From Dicaeum eximium (lineage: Eukaryota; Chordata; Aves; Passeriformes; Dicaeidae), in contig VWZP01007832.1 in NCBI GenBank assembly GCA_013396995.1, positions 2,308,313-2,372,312 on the forward strand: DNA of 64,000 nucleotides. The letters are read 5' to 3'. A program made the translations under genes and the position numbers. Shown piece after piece: positions 37,521 to 49,750 of the stretch. Positions within the stretch are counted from its first letter, which is position 1. Each line of letters opens with the position of its first letter. The notes beneath the pieces are model-generated. The model searched no databases, was not told where the DNA came from, and worked only from the letters and a program-made list of their open reading frames with translations.

Positions 37521-38019
37521 CCTCACTCAGATCAAATCTTCTGTTTCTGTAAGACAAATTCTTGGGATAATAATGACATGCTGCTACTAGCATGAATTTG
37601 TTAACCTAAAGTATACCATTAATTAAATCTAATTCACTCAAAAAATCACGTTAATTTGCCTCAATATTTATCAGAGTTTCAAATTGGGATTTTAGTTATT
37701 AAATCTTAGTTTTAATGGTCATTATACTTATCATATAGAATGCTATTTAAACAATCCGGCCCGATGCTTTTAAGATTTAAGTCCTAAGTCTCAACCATTC
37801 AAGTCATCTTCACCACTGTTCTGCTATAATAATGCAGCAAATCTGTATTTCATGACATAGGGATTTAGGATGAGATGGTACTATGTGCACAAGGGCATCT
37901 AATTGGAACAAAAAAGAAAGTAGTCAGAATACAAGGCTATCTGGATTTAAGTGTGTTAGCACCAAACTTCTTTGTAAATTGCTTAACTGAAGATAAGAAG
38001 TTTCCATTCATATAGAATC

Positions 38020-41000
38020 TCAGGTGTGAATATGTGAAATTATACAGACTGTGTGATGTATATAAATCCAGGCAAGAGCTTGCCAGTGATCACTGGGCTG
38101 ATGTGATAGCAGTGACCTGTTGTACTGCAGCCTAACTCCTGAAATGGAGTCTGGAGCCGAGATGTGGATGAGGTGCAGGTACAGGCTAAGCTTTGCAGCT
38201 GGAGTACAAACCTGCCCATCCTCAGAGCAGCCCAGCTCTGGGGTGGGGACCATTCCACGTCTGTGGTACCAAAGTCTTCCAGAAATTTAGGGTCAGGCCT
38301 GTTTTGGTAAAACCTATTTGGCTACATTCTAGTGCACAGTCCAGTTGGTTTCAATTTGGTTGTATTTATCAGAATTTTTGTGTACAATATTCTGTATTTA
38401 TGACTTGGACGCCGTGATTATTTTAACCGGTTGCTCAAAAGAAACTAAAACTTTAGGAATAGAGAGGAATTATTTTTTTACCAAAGAAAAAATATTGTAT
38501 ATAGAACAGACTCTGTATAGATAACATGTCACCTAGCTGCTGGTGTATTTATTCTTTATGCATATGAGGTGAGAGATAACATGAAGCAAGAAGGTATTAA
38601 TGGCTGCCTTAAACTAACAACTGGTAAAAATCAAGTAGATGCTGATGAAATCACTTGGCATTTGTGGCAGTTTCACATGTGTCTCATTTTCCAAATTTAA
38701 TTAAAATTCAGAATTTTTCCGGTATACCTTTTCTGAAATTTCAGAGTTCACTGGTCACACAAAGATGTGCAACAGTAGTGAGGTATGGGTCATATTCTTC
38801 AACTGCATGGCATACAAACTCTGAAGGTTCAAAAGGGGGAAAAACCTCAGCTAGGCTGTGCCAATTAACAGTGTTCTTTCCATGCTTAGTTTATTTGAGA
38901 AGTTCAATCAAGTGAAGTTTGAATTAATCTGCCCAACCTTCTCTTTCTCTTGAGTTTATACTCTGGCAGCTCACTGTGTGCCTTTAGAAAACACAGTAAG
39001 ACCAGCTTCAATACCATTCATGTGAGAGACAGAAAACCTGAGCAGAAATACCTGACCTTAACCTATGTGAAGTGTCCCCTTCATACTGCTTTGATCAGGA
39101 ATATGTACTTGGGCCCATAGCCACTGTTTACATGTAGGTCTGTAATCTATTATCACATGGATATTTTTCTTCTTCTCTCCCCTTTTCTCATTTCTGATTA
39201 TTTTAACTATGGTTGGGTAGCCAGAGAAGAATATTTTGCTATTAGCTGTGACCGGAAGTCCTACAGTATTTAGACAAGTATGTAAAATACCATTAATATT
39301 GAGGTGCTGCAAGATCATATAGGACAGTAAGAAATGTCCAGAAAAGACATGGAAAAGGCTGACAAGGCTTATTTTTTCCATAAAAATCTCTAGGATCATT
39401 GATGTAATTTTTATACAGCACTTTAATTTTTTTTTTAATAGGAAAAGACCAAAGTCATACCTGTGATAGTTCTGAAACTAGAATACTGCAAGAATACTGC
39501 ATTTTCTTTTCATGGAAGCCTACTGAATTTTGTTTAATCCCATTTAAATTGTTACATCATGTTCATAACTGCACTGTTGAAAAGCCACTCGCTTAGTGCT
39601 AATGAGTGTGTTTTGATACTTGAGAATGACTTGAGTTGGTTCCCAGGAAAGGGATGGGTGTACTGTATATCCAAGAGTAGTTGGACACAGCTTGGTTTAC
39701 AACCATGAATATGCATTCTTGATGACTAGACATAGTATACGGTTTTGGATGGTCCTCCTTAAGATAAAAATGGATGTTCTGTTAGTCTCCTATTAGTAGA
39801 TGGTTTCTGATCTTCATTATGCGACAAATTTCTAGCCAAACTTTTGTTGTCCAGAGGGTGTTATTTTTTACACTAGGATGTTAAGAGGGTGGGAGAAGTA
39901 AGGGGTCTTTTATCTTTTGCAAGAAGTTTAATATTAACTGAGTTGAGCACCATTTGCCTAGGTGCCCTGGAATGTCAGATAAGATGTAAAAATATATTTC
40001 TGTGTAGAATATATGTATGAACATGTAGAATATGAAGTAAAATAAATTATTTAAGATTTGCTGTGGGAAAAATCACACACTATCTTCTCCCAGAAACAGT
40101 TGGGAAAGGACTTGGGAGTGTAGAAAGCTGGTCTAAGAACAAGAAAACAAAAGGACTGTTTGGCAATTAGTTGTTTTTATAGCTCAAGCTCTTAGAAATG
40201 GTAGAGGGAAATTGAGCAAGCTCGTCAGCTGTCTGCATACAACCCAAAAGGTACCAAGGTCATAATACATTTTGAGACAGGTGAAGTCCACAGGATTTTT
40301 ACACATGCTAAGCACTTCCTCCAGCTAAAATGAGTGGTGTGTAGTTCCTTCCCATTCATCCACTAATATCTCATTCAGAAGGACCAATGCTTTCAGACTG
40401 TGAGGATTATGCCCTACTTTTTAATTGTAGGATACTGAATATATGCTGAAAAGGTAGTCACTAAATGATGTGCCATTAATTGATCAAGTCTGATAAATCT
40501 GCTACATGTCAGCCCATCATCAGGGAAAGTTTTATATATCTTTCTTTAATCTCATAGGGAGGTAACCTGTGGTGCAGTTCCTTTTCCTGTTAGCAGGCAG
40601 CATATGCACTTCCTTATTTTGCAATGTCATTATGTCCTTTAGTACAGTGTTTATTGAACTTTCTGGATCTGTGATTTCCCTTTGATTCACCTCTCTCCCT
40701 GTCATTGTCTTGAATTCTTCTCTTTTTTGACGATAGATTTTTGTAATTTCTGCCTGAAAAGTCACATTTTCAGGGAGACTGGACTTAATGACAGCAAGCC
40801 AAGGTAGCTTGTAGATCAGTGGCTACCCTAGATACTTGCAGGAGCTTAGTCCCCAGCTGTCAAAACCGAGATACTCCTGACAAACTTTGGATTTTTTAAC
40901 ACTGTGAGTATCATTGTCCTTTTGCAATCCATGGTTTGAGAAACAATTGTTTAGCAGAGGTGAAATTCCCATTGAGTGATGAATTCCCCAACAGCACAGT

Positions 41001-41689
41001 TTTAGAAAGTGACAGAAAGCAGGTTTGTTTAACCTGGATTCAGAGGTCTGCTGATAGTGGCAGAGGACCTGCGTAATTCCAGAAGAGTGCAAAGTCTCTG
41101 TGATAACCTTAGTTACAGCTACCTTTCTCTCATGTTTCTCTACAAACAAAATTATTCTTGGTAAGGGATATGGGCCATAGAAGAGGTTTTGATGTTGGTA
41201 TATTTACTTTAAATTTAAGGAAATAATGATAGTATTTTCCCCCTATGTTGTGTGTCTGTTGTTTTCGATCTCTTGATCAGCAAGTCTTTAGTTAGAAGTT
41301 GCAAAAGACTATTGGAAATCTATGAGGTTGTGTTACCTTGGTTGTTTAAAATAGGGCCAGATAACATTTATAATCCATGTGTTGTAGTAGTCACTGTATC
41401 TCTGAGATAATCCTGTTGTGCAAACAGGAAGGTGCTGCTCGATCACAAGCTAAAGGAGGGGTTCCAGCTGTTGGGATTCTCCCCATGGATCCCCATTCCC
41501 CAAGCTTAGCCTGGTTATTGCTATGCTCATCTTGGTCTCTCCTATGTGAATGCCCCATTGAGTTAGGATCAGGGCACTGCTTAAAGATCAGGAAAAGGTA
41601 AAGACAGCTAAAGTCTGGTGTATTTGAGACTGAACTAGAGTGGAAGAGGTGAAAAGTCAGCGATCCTAGGCTGTGCTCTCCTCACCTGT
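38020..41689. other. non-coding DNA, no gene seen
   Basis: Open frames at 40,532-40,765 and 40,823-41,149 (both minus) give Lys/Glu-rich or mixed peptides that match no family I know, and they lack initiation or splice context. No RNA gene is visible. Confidence 0.6.
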
Positions 41690-41855
41690 CACAGACACTC
41701 TTTGACCTGTTCACATCTCTGTTCCTCTGTTTAACCTACCTGTCACAAGAGTTACTCTCCACTTGCAAGGATTATGAATAATGTGACTATTAAATAGTAC
41801 CAGGTGTTATGCCTGGTGCCTTCCAATACAAATACACAAGCAAGTATTTGTTAAT
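41690..41855 (+). repeat. probable MIR-like ancient SINE relic
   Basis: The order of blocks follows the MIR core and 3' region: TGACCTGTTCACATCTCTGT-TCCTCTGTTT near 41,704-41,733, then ACCTACCTGTCACA, then GCAAGGATTATGAATAATG, then TTATGCCTGG near 41,808 and CAAGTATTTGTTAA near 41,840. MIR elements are tRNA-derived SINEs mobilised by L2 in early amniotes, and degraded copies persist in birds. The assignment rests on visual alignment to the remembered consensus, and divergence is high. Confidence 0.45.
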
Positions 41856-44198
41856 AGTTGCTCTGCTCCTTGTTTCCAGAAGGGAAAAGGAGAGAGGAGC
41901 AAACTGTCCTTGTGATAACCTCTTGTACTGCAGCAGAACCTGTCAGAAGAGGGCTGCAAACCATTAGGGACCCCAAGGAGAGACTGCAGAGCCCTCCAAA
42001 ACTGCTGGCATGGCTAGGAAAGGTACCTCATGGAGAGTTCCCTTCTTTGCATTTCAGGAATTTATATAACATTAAGTATCTCTGAGATAACACCCACCCT
42101 CTTTCCGTCTTCTTTCCCATGTCTTCGGCCTCTCTACCATTCTCCAAGTATTTTGAAGGGTTCATTAAAATACTTGCTGTGAGGCTTTAATATCCTTATT
42201 ATTGGAGGAGAAAAGATAAATGGCAATCACACAGCTAAAATTACCTGTTTTTTCTAGTTTTAGAAACACAAAAATGTACAGCAAATATTTATAGAAAATT
42301 CAGGTAAAATACAGGCCAGAATGCTCCAGATGGAAATAATTTCTATGAGTGCACCAAGAACAGCATTTAAGAACAAGGCTAAGTTATGAAGCACATCTTT
42401 TAAAGGAACTATTTTGAAACAGGCCATTTTATTTCCTGTAATTATTTATCTGATTCCACCAATATTACTTGATAGATATTTACTGGTTCATGGGTGCTCA
42501 CTTAAGCTTCATCCTATATTAAAGCAATTGATACAACTCAGGGTTTTTGCCCTAAAAGCAAATGCAAGGAAAGCTGGCAACAGCAAAGTCTTTCTCCCGG
42601 GACATTATTACTGGGGCAGATGCAGCCGTGGGTGAAAGCCGGATGTAAAATCTGTGTAATAGCTACTCCCACCAAAACACTCTATCAACAGCGTGGTTGG
42701 ACATTAAGAAATTGGGGACAAACAAGTCTTAGGTGTTGCTGTTAGGAGAGAGTGAATTTTGGCACTTATGAGGAATGTGGATGGATACCCTGAGACGCAA
42801 ACGTAGCATGTTGTGAATATATGAAAGTTGGTGTCGTGATCATGCTTTCCAGTAAACTAAGTTTTCTGTGATCCTGGTCACAGTGGTCTGTTTTTGTATG
42901 GCATCGAGGCACCTTAAATGCCATAATGTGTGGTCTACCTAAATGAGTGAATAACCCCACTGAACATGGGATATATTTGTACACTTGAAATTTAGCGTAA
43001 GTCTCATGTTGAACTGGCCTTGGAAACAAAAAGGGTGTCTTCTGGGGAAAGGAGAGGGGATGTTGTGGTTGAGAAGGAAGGCAAAGACAAATTCTTTGAG
43101 AGATCAGTTACTCCTCTTCCGTGTAGCAATATCCAGGAAAAGAGAAAACAGGAACGTGTGCTACATTGAACTGTGGAAGCTGCTTGTGTCTAGTTGTGTA
43201 ATGGGACAATAGAAGTCAAATATATAGTACCACAGATTACTGGAATAGAAAAGTGTGTGAATGTGAAGTAGATGGGTACATAATCACAATGCAATTCCAG
43301 ATCTTTATTCACATTTCATATGGCAAAATAAACAGTAGCATAAATAAAACTATGATATAAGTATTCTCGCAGGAGTTGCATATGTGAGCTTTTAGTGTTT
43401 GACTTTTGGCATGTAAACATGACAATAATTTCTGTAAGCAGCTAGTGACAATTTCTGTGTGTGCTTGTGGGACACAAAATTTGTATGAAAGAAAATTTTC
43501 CATGAAAGCGATTGTTGTATGGCTCCTATAAAACCCTAAGTCTTTCCATTAAGTCTCAGTGTCTCAGAAGCCCTTATGTCTACAAAGGCAGAAACTGCAG
43601 TCCTTTGGTAGCTGGAGGAAGATTCCATTGCATGTATATGTGCTTGCCTCCACATATGTGAGTTCACAGCTGTGTTTTGGAGTGTGTACCATAGACAGGG
43701 AAGGTAATATAAAAGGGAATATACAGGTTTGGAAAATATAAATGCAAGCTGGTTTTTGTGCTACTGTTGACTGCTTAGTTGCTTAGAGCTCTGTGGTTTT
43801 TCCTGAAAAAATGAGGGTTACACAAGTGTATGCTTTGGAAACTTAACTTAGACAAGGTCCTGGTGCGAGACAGTAAAGGCTCTGTCTGGGCTGGAGTGTT
43901 TTTTTTATAGATTGCACTTGGCACAAGGAGGAGAAGGAGTTACCGCAGTTGGTAGCAGGGAAGACACAGTGTTTCCTTCCCATACAAACCAAAGTGAACA
44001 TATGCCCTCTAATTTCCTATGGCCTATGTCAAGAAGACTATTTATTGCCAATTTAAAAGCATACAGAAAGGTAAATGCAGGGACCATTTTTTTCCCCTTG
44101 ACTTTGCATAGGAAAATAATTAAAGGCCAACATTGTGTATTATAAGGAATACATTGGTCTGCATATGGCATTCTTTTGCTGCAGATTACAGACCCAGT
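41856..44198. other. non-coding DNA, no gene seen
   Basis: No supported gene, RNA or mobile element other than the flanking relics. Confidence 0.6.
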
Positions 44199-44250
44199 GG
44201 CCTGATCCTGCTACCACTGAAGTGAATGGCACATTTCCTATTGATTTCAG
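44199..44250. repeat. relic of 'CTGATCCTGCT' dispersed repeat
   Basis: GGCCTGATCCTGCTACCACT is followed by GAAGTGAATGGC and TTTCCTATTGATTTCAGG. It is the best-preserved of several related segments in the window (see 34,197, 11,758). The block order matches a palindromic, probably non-autonomous, old element seen widely in sauropsid DNA. The family is not named because no database comparison was possible. Confidence 0.5.
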
Positions 44251-47200
44251 GTAAAGAAAGAGCAGACTACAACCCAACATGAGACAGGTGAAAGCTGCTC
44301 CTTTAGAAGTATGCCACCTATTATATTTAGGCTTCCAAATTACTTTTTCTTAGTGTCCTGGGAAGCAGATGGACAGGAATTGTTCGTATTAAAAGTGTGA
44401 TGAGGATTGTTTAAAGATCTAAGTGTTGTCTTTAACATTGCTGAACCAAAAACATAAAAGATTCTGCCAGTGTATGAAAGTGAAACTAGCTGAGAACAAA
44501 AGTGAAACCAACAGGCAACTCTCCCTTCCCAGGCTGAGTGAAATGCAGAAACCCTAAAGTGCTGATGCTTAACAGTAAATTTGAATTTTAAAATTTCCTT
44601 TACTTTTATTAGTGTGAAAAAGTGTTGTTAGTGATCTAGACAAAGATTTCCCCTAAGATAGGTGTTTTCTGATTATGGCATCTCTTTAAAAAGTCAGAAC
44701 CAATTAAAAAGGTATTTTTTTTCTTTATGATATTTAGGGGCATCTGTACACATTACCCTCTTTTTCTTTCTCATGCATTTTCCGTTTGCATGTGCTGCAT
44801 CACAGACTTGTAAGTCTTGTACCCTTAATATTCTGACAGAAGCATGTGCTAGAGCAGGACAGAATTGACCTTGCTTTACAAAAGTATTAGTGACTGTAAT
44901 CAGCAAGTTTCTCGATAAGGGAAAGAAAAAGTATCTTTAAAAATATATGAAAATGACGGTCGAATGTATTTTATCGATAAAACACCAAAAAATGAGAGGC
45001 AGTGTAGCAATGGGGAGAGACAGACATTCAGTTCTTCCTGCCTGATCTAGTAGGATCAGCAGGAGACAAATGTACAGCAAAGTGGGGAAATACCAAACAA
45101 AACAACAGCAGAGGGTAAAAAAAAGCATAGGATGTCATGGAAAAAAGGAGAGAATGGAGGAAATAAATGGTTTAGATAAGTTAACTTTGTGTAAAATTCT
45201 TCCTTGGTTCACATTTGTCAGTGTCTAGGAAATTGTGTGTAAAAATACATGTGCGGCAACAGTCTGCTGTAGATCTAAGCAGTATGAGGAAGGTAAATAC
45301 GTGGAGGGAAAAGGGTATGAGATGCAGATTTTTTTTTTTAAGGCAGTTTAGTCATGAATACTACACCCTACAGTGCTGAGGCTTTCTGACCATGATTTAT
45401 ATTGATAATGCTTATTAAATGACAAACTGAAGCAAAGTTTTTTTTTTAAATTTAGCACACTAAATTTGTACTCATTATCTTAAACACTTTTCCCTCTCAC
45501 TTTTTTTTAGAAAAGTTTAAAGGGAAAAGGAGGGGGAAATGGTGTATAGACAGTGATTTTAGCTGGTATCTACCTTGCAGGTGGAGGGAGGAGATAGAAG
45601 TCTCAAAACTAAAGATCTATGTAAATTCTGCAGCATCAGAAGTAAGTAAAAAATAATACAAATCCCAGAAAAATGGGTAAAGCAAAGATCATATTTATCT
45701 GGGAAGGTATTCAACTTTTAAAGCAGAGGAGGGAAAAGTTGCTGTGGGAAGAAATATTTCAGGACTTTGTCCCTCATGTAAATGGCTTTTTAAAAAATTT
45801 CAATGTATGTAAAATATATATTTTTTAAAATATAAGATCATACCACTTGCAGATTAAATGTTGCTAATGAGATGGAGCATGCAGTGATATAGAGGCCTCT
45901 AAGAACTGAAAAGCAGGCCTGAGGAATCTGGTACTTCAACTGACAATGTATGGAGCTAATTTTTGACCTGTGTACCTGACTTATCAAAACCAATTTTGAG
46001 GACTCAGACTAGAATGTAATAAGAGTTTTAAAAATACTTTTCAGACCAAAAGATATAAAGCTTTCCGACGGCCAGATAATTTTGAATGTGCAAAAATGTA
46101 CCTGGGTACAAAACAATTTTAATCTATTCCGTCTTACGTTACAGAGAGCGTGGCACAGCCCCTGTTCTGGGACAGAAGGATGGACGTCCAAGGGACATGG
46201 GCATCTCCTCTCAGGTAACCTGCTCTTACTGATGGCTTGAGAGAGAGAGAAAAAAAAAACTTTTCTGTCCAGATTGAATAATACCTGACCTTTTGGTCTT
46301 TTAGATTTTGGTGTTCATTGACATTTCAGACAAACATAGATAGTTTTGCTTTATTTTGAGAGAGGTGAGGAGGCAAAGGGTTGTGAGGGAGGGAAGTTAA
46401 TGCCAAGTCCTTCTGATGTCCGATCGGTTGCAGGAGAACTGCAGTGCTGACAGTGGTATACTGGATTTTCCCATTAAAATATGCAAATGATAGGGTATTA
46501 TAGAAAGATCAATGTATTTGTGAACTGTGCTGTGTGTTTCAGTTTGCTTCATATTAGAATAGCTAATAAATTGGAAGTAGATGCTACAGTCTCTGGTTGG
46601 TCAAAGACGGGGCTAGAAAAAAGAGTTCTTTCTAATTGTATGTGATTTTATTGTGCTGACAAATATATTTGATGTGGTAGCAATTAAAAGTAGTCTGTTT
46701 TGATTAAGTTGAAGGGCTGAGACTTTATTTTAAAGCATGCTGGTTAATTAAGCAAGAGTCAGTAAATGGCATAAAACTCTAGACAGGATGCTTTTTGAGA
46801 AAAATGCCGTTGCTTGAGGTCAAATTAGTGAATAAGTAAAATTTTCTGGTCAGGAAAGAGTCTGTATTTCTGAGGTATTTTATACTTTGTGTAAGCTTTT
46901 TATTCAGCAATAGATAGAGGAGCTGTGTTAAAGTGTTGGAGTTGCTATTGTGTTACGGTACGTCACTTGTTCTTTCTGGTTTGAATTGTTGATTCAACTC
47001 TGATAATTAAGACAAGAGAAAAATATAAATTCCATTTACCAAATAGGATGTTTGTAGCATTGAAAAAAGTGAGAGATTAAAGATGATTAGAAGTCTCTAA
47101 AATTTATAATGCTGTTCTGTAGCCTTTGAAAAGGCAGAAATCTAAATAATAATATTTCTACAGGCAAAATAATATACATTATCTAAAATAAAGTATAAAC

Positions 47201-49150
47201 TGCTGTTAGAAGAGTTTTGAAATAAATAGTACATGCAGATAGGTAGTTAGGATTTTAAAGTATTTTTCTTCCCTGTTCTCTCTCCTCAAGGAAAATAGAA
47301 GGATTTCTTTCAAATATAAAAGGAATAAATAAATACAATTGGAATGAAACATTATGCTAGATATTTGGTGACATTTGTTTTCTTATAAGTTTTTTGGTTT
47401 TAAATGTAAGTGCTGTGAAATAGTTCAGATCTCAAAGTTTGTTGGGAGGAAATATTTCAGCATCTTTGTTCATACCTGAGGAATCCATTTTAGAAGTCTA
47501 TTTTCCCTGTTTGCAAAATACATTTTTATTAGATCTATGTATTTGGGTTAAGACTTACTTAAAATTACTTAATTAGGTTATACTGAAATTCTAAGTGATT
47601 TAAAAAGAAGGATTAGGGTAATATGACAAAACATAACACTATTTTCATTGAAATTCTTAAATAAAGCCCTTTTAACATGCCAATTTAAAAAATCTATAAA
47701 TTTGGGGTGTTAAAATAGTACAAAATATAAAAAGGCTGAACTTATAATGGAATGTATAATCCTGTACCAGTGAGCAGGGATTTTGTAGGTACGTCTGGAA
47801 CATGGCAGGAGGTCATTTACACCTTCAGTTTGGTTTTGAGCATTTTTCTTGTGGTATTGTCCTTCTTCTTGCTTTATTATGTATGTGTAAACACTTATAA
47901 AATGTTTGTGGTTGATTTGTGAGGAAAAAATATAGAGAAAGAGGTAACAGTGTAGGTGCGCTAAGCTAGATGGGGACTGATTGTGTTTCCCCAGAAAATT
48001 CTGAAAAATATACCAAAGTAAAATTTTCTACAGTAAAGAATAATTTCTAAATAATTGTATTAGTGCTGTTTGAAATAGTGTGGCTGTGAATTGTCTTTAA
48101 AAACGTCCTGTATGTGTCCAAAACCAGTGCAACATAAAAAGGTTTTCCAATTGTGTTTTCTCTAGCTAAATCTATGGACTTACAGGCTGATTTCAGGGTC
48201 AGGGTATTAAAAAATGAACTTAAAAAAAAAAAGGAGCTATGTGTGTGCTTTTCTCCCAAATAGATAAGTATGTTGGGTTTTTTTTTTCTAAAAAGGAAAA
48301 CGTATATGTGTTTCTTTCCTCTGTGTTGTTTATAGTTTGAAATAAATAATAAATTTGTACTGATTTAATATTTTTAAAGGCATATTTGTATGAAAAATCT
48401 GGCAGTAGGTTTGTTTTACTTGTAATTTAATATTGGAGAAATAGTAGAACGTTTCTGGCTATTTGCATTTGTTTCAGAGGTTGGAGCCTAAGCTAGATTT
48501 CTGTATAGTCTGTCAAGCAGTTACACGTCTGAGCATGTTACAGTCTGTAGCATTACAAATTAGAGCTATTTGACTTTTATTTGCTGCATGAGGCTTTCAT
48601 TTGAAAAATTGCAAATAAAATAGAAGAATAGGGGATGAGCTCTGCGTGTGTGCAGGGGCTGTTTCGGGGTGCGATGCCGAGCTATGGAGGGGGGCCAGGC
48701 GAGACCCAGAGGGTTTTACTCTGAGGTGCTGCTTTTGCCTGAACTTGTGCTATCTGCCCCTGTCCCTCACTGACTTCATAAATTCATTCTGACTCTCCGG
48801 GATATTTTTTTAGTTCCCAGCAGGGTAGTTGCATGCACATTGTTTGCTACTTGTTTTAAGAGAGGAGCTGAAAAAGTGCTGTATGTGTTAGCCACACGTA
48901 TACTGAGCACCTATATGAAGAGTGGATGGGAAGGAGGGCAGAACATGAGTGTGTGACTGATTTTCACATTAGTTTCACTACAGGATAGCCCAGCATTTCC
49001 TAGTAACTTTGTCACGAAGTTTTCTGGGGGCTGTAAAGCTATTTTGGAGTTAATTTGCTTATTACAATTTGCCTCCTCAAACATAAAGGAAGATTTTTTT
49101 TTTTTTAAGCCCCACCAACTAGAATAAGGTATTTCAGCTGCTTTTTACTA
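44251..49150. other. AT-rich non-coding DNA, no gene seen
   Basis: Stops are dense on both strands and T/A homopolymers of 8-12 are frequent (for example near 45,330 and 48,220). No exon with both splice signals or recognisable protein was found. From about 48,640 the GC content begins to rise toward the island at 49.2 kb. Confidence 0.6.
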
Positions 49151-49189
49151 TCTCGCAGGGTGCGTGCAGTTAATGCCGGTAACAAATAG

Positions 49190-49750
49190 TTGTGGCTGGG
49201 AGCAGAAACCACACTGCGGGATGTACGGNATGACGGGAACCGCCACGAGCGGCCGGGATTCGCCGACAGCAGCCGTGACGGCGCCCGCCCGCTCGGCTGT
49301 TGGGGGGGCGCGGCTGTCCCGTCGGGCGGGGGCTCCGGCCCGGGCCGGCCTGGCCCCGNNNNNNNNNNNNGCTGGGCCGGCCCGTGCCCGGCCGGGTGTC
49401 TCGGCGAGCGCCGGCGTTATCCCCTCGCCCTGAGCAGCGGCCTCGGGCCGCGGCCCGGCCGGGGACGCGCCTCGAGCGCCCGCGCCGGGCCATAGGGCAT
49501 CAGCCCGGTCCGGCAGGGCTCGCCCGGAGCCGCGTCCTCCCGGGAGGGATTTGCTTTGGTTAAAGCACACGGGCGGCTCGTCCTCGCTGGCTCTGGGGCT
49601 CCTGCCGGCCCCGGAGAGGCACCGGCTCCGGGCTCCCTGCGTGTGCGGACCTTCGCTTCCCCTTGGCGCTGAGCTCCGCACCGAACGCGGGAGCAGATAG
49701 ATGCCTTCATGCGGCCTCCGCTCAGCTTGCGCGGATAGCAAAGGCTTGCG
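49190..49750. promoter_or_regulatory. CpG island B
   Basis: About 560 bases of very GC-rich, CpG-dense sequence rise sharply from AT-rich flanks and include GCCGGCC, CCCGGGCC and CGGCCGGG repeats. Ns interrupt it (one at 49,229, twelve at 49,359-49,370), so part of the island may be missing. Islands of this kind normally mark a transcription start. Neither strand offers a clear consensus donor nearby (a weak GGGCG|GTACGT lies near 49,832 on +), so direction is undecided. All frames through the island yield Arg/Pro/Ala-rich shadow peptides without domains. Confidence 0.7.
49359..49370. other. assembly gap (12 N)
   Basis: Twelve consecutive Ns lie in the most GC-rich part of island B, flanked by CTGGCCCCG and GCTGGGCCGG. 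The true missing length is unknown. Confidence 0.98.

Larger units (their letters stand above)
32681..38019. promoter_or_regulatory. 5.3-kb AT-rich ORF desert, possible conserved non-coding block
   Basis: No open frame of 60 codons exists on either strand across this interval, the longest such gap in the window. The sequence is very AT-rich with many TAAT/ATTA and TTTAT cores, almost no CpG and few recognisable repeats (one CR1 scrap at 37.4 kb and a relic at 34.2 kb). Stop density follows from base composition, so absence of ORFs does not itself prove constraint. The texture is that of repeat-poor non-coding blocks that flank developmental genes in amniotes. This is inference. Confidence 0.3.

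Noticed and set aside
40532..41149. Two adjacent minus-strand open frames with Lys/Glu-rich, protein-like text
   Set aside because: Considered as a retropseudogene, but neither peptide matches a family I know and there is no poly(A) tract or flanking repeat.
49148..49741. 197-codon minus-strand open frame in island B
   Set aside because: Crosses the 12-N gap and is Arg/Pro/Ala-rich without domains; several other frames are open over the same bases.
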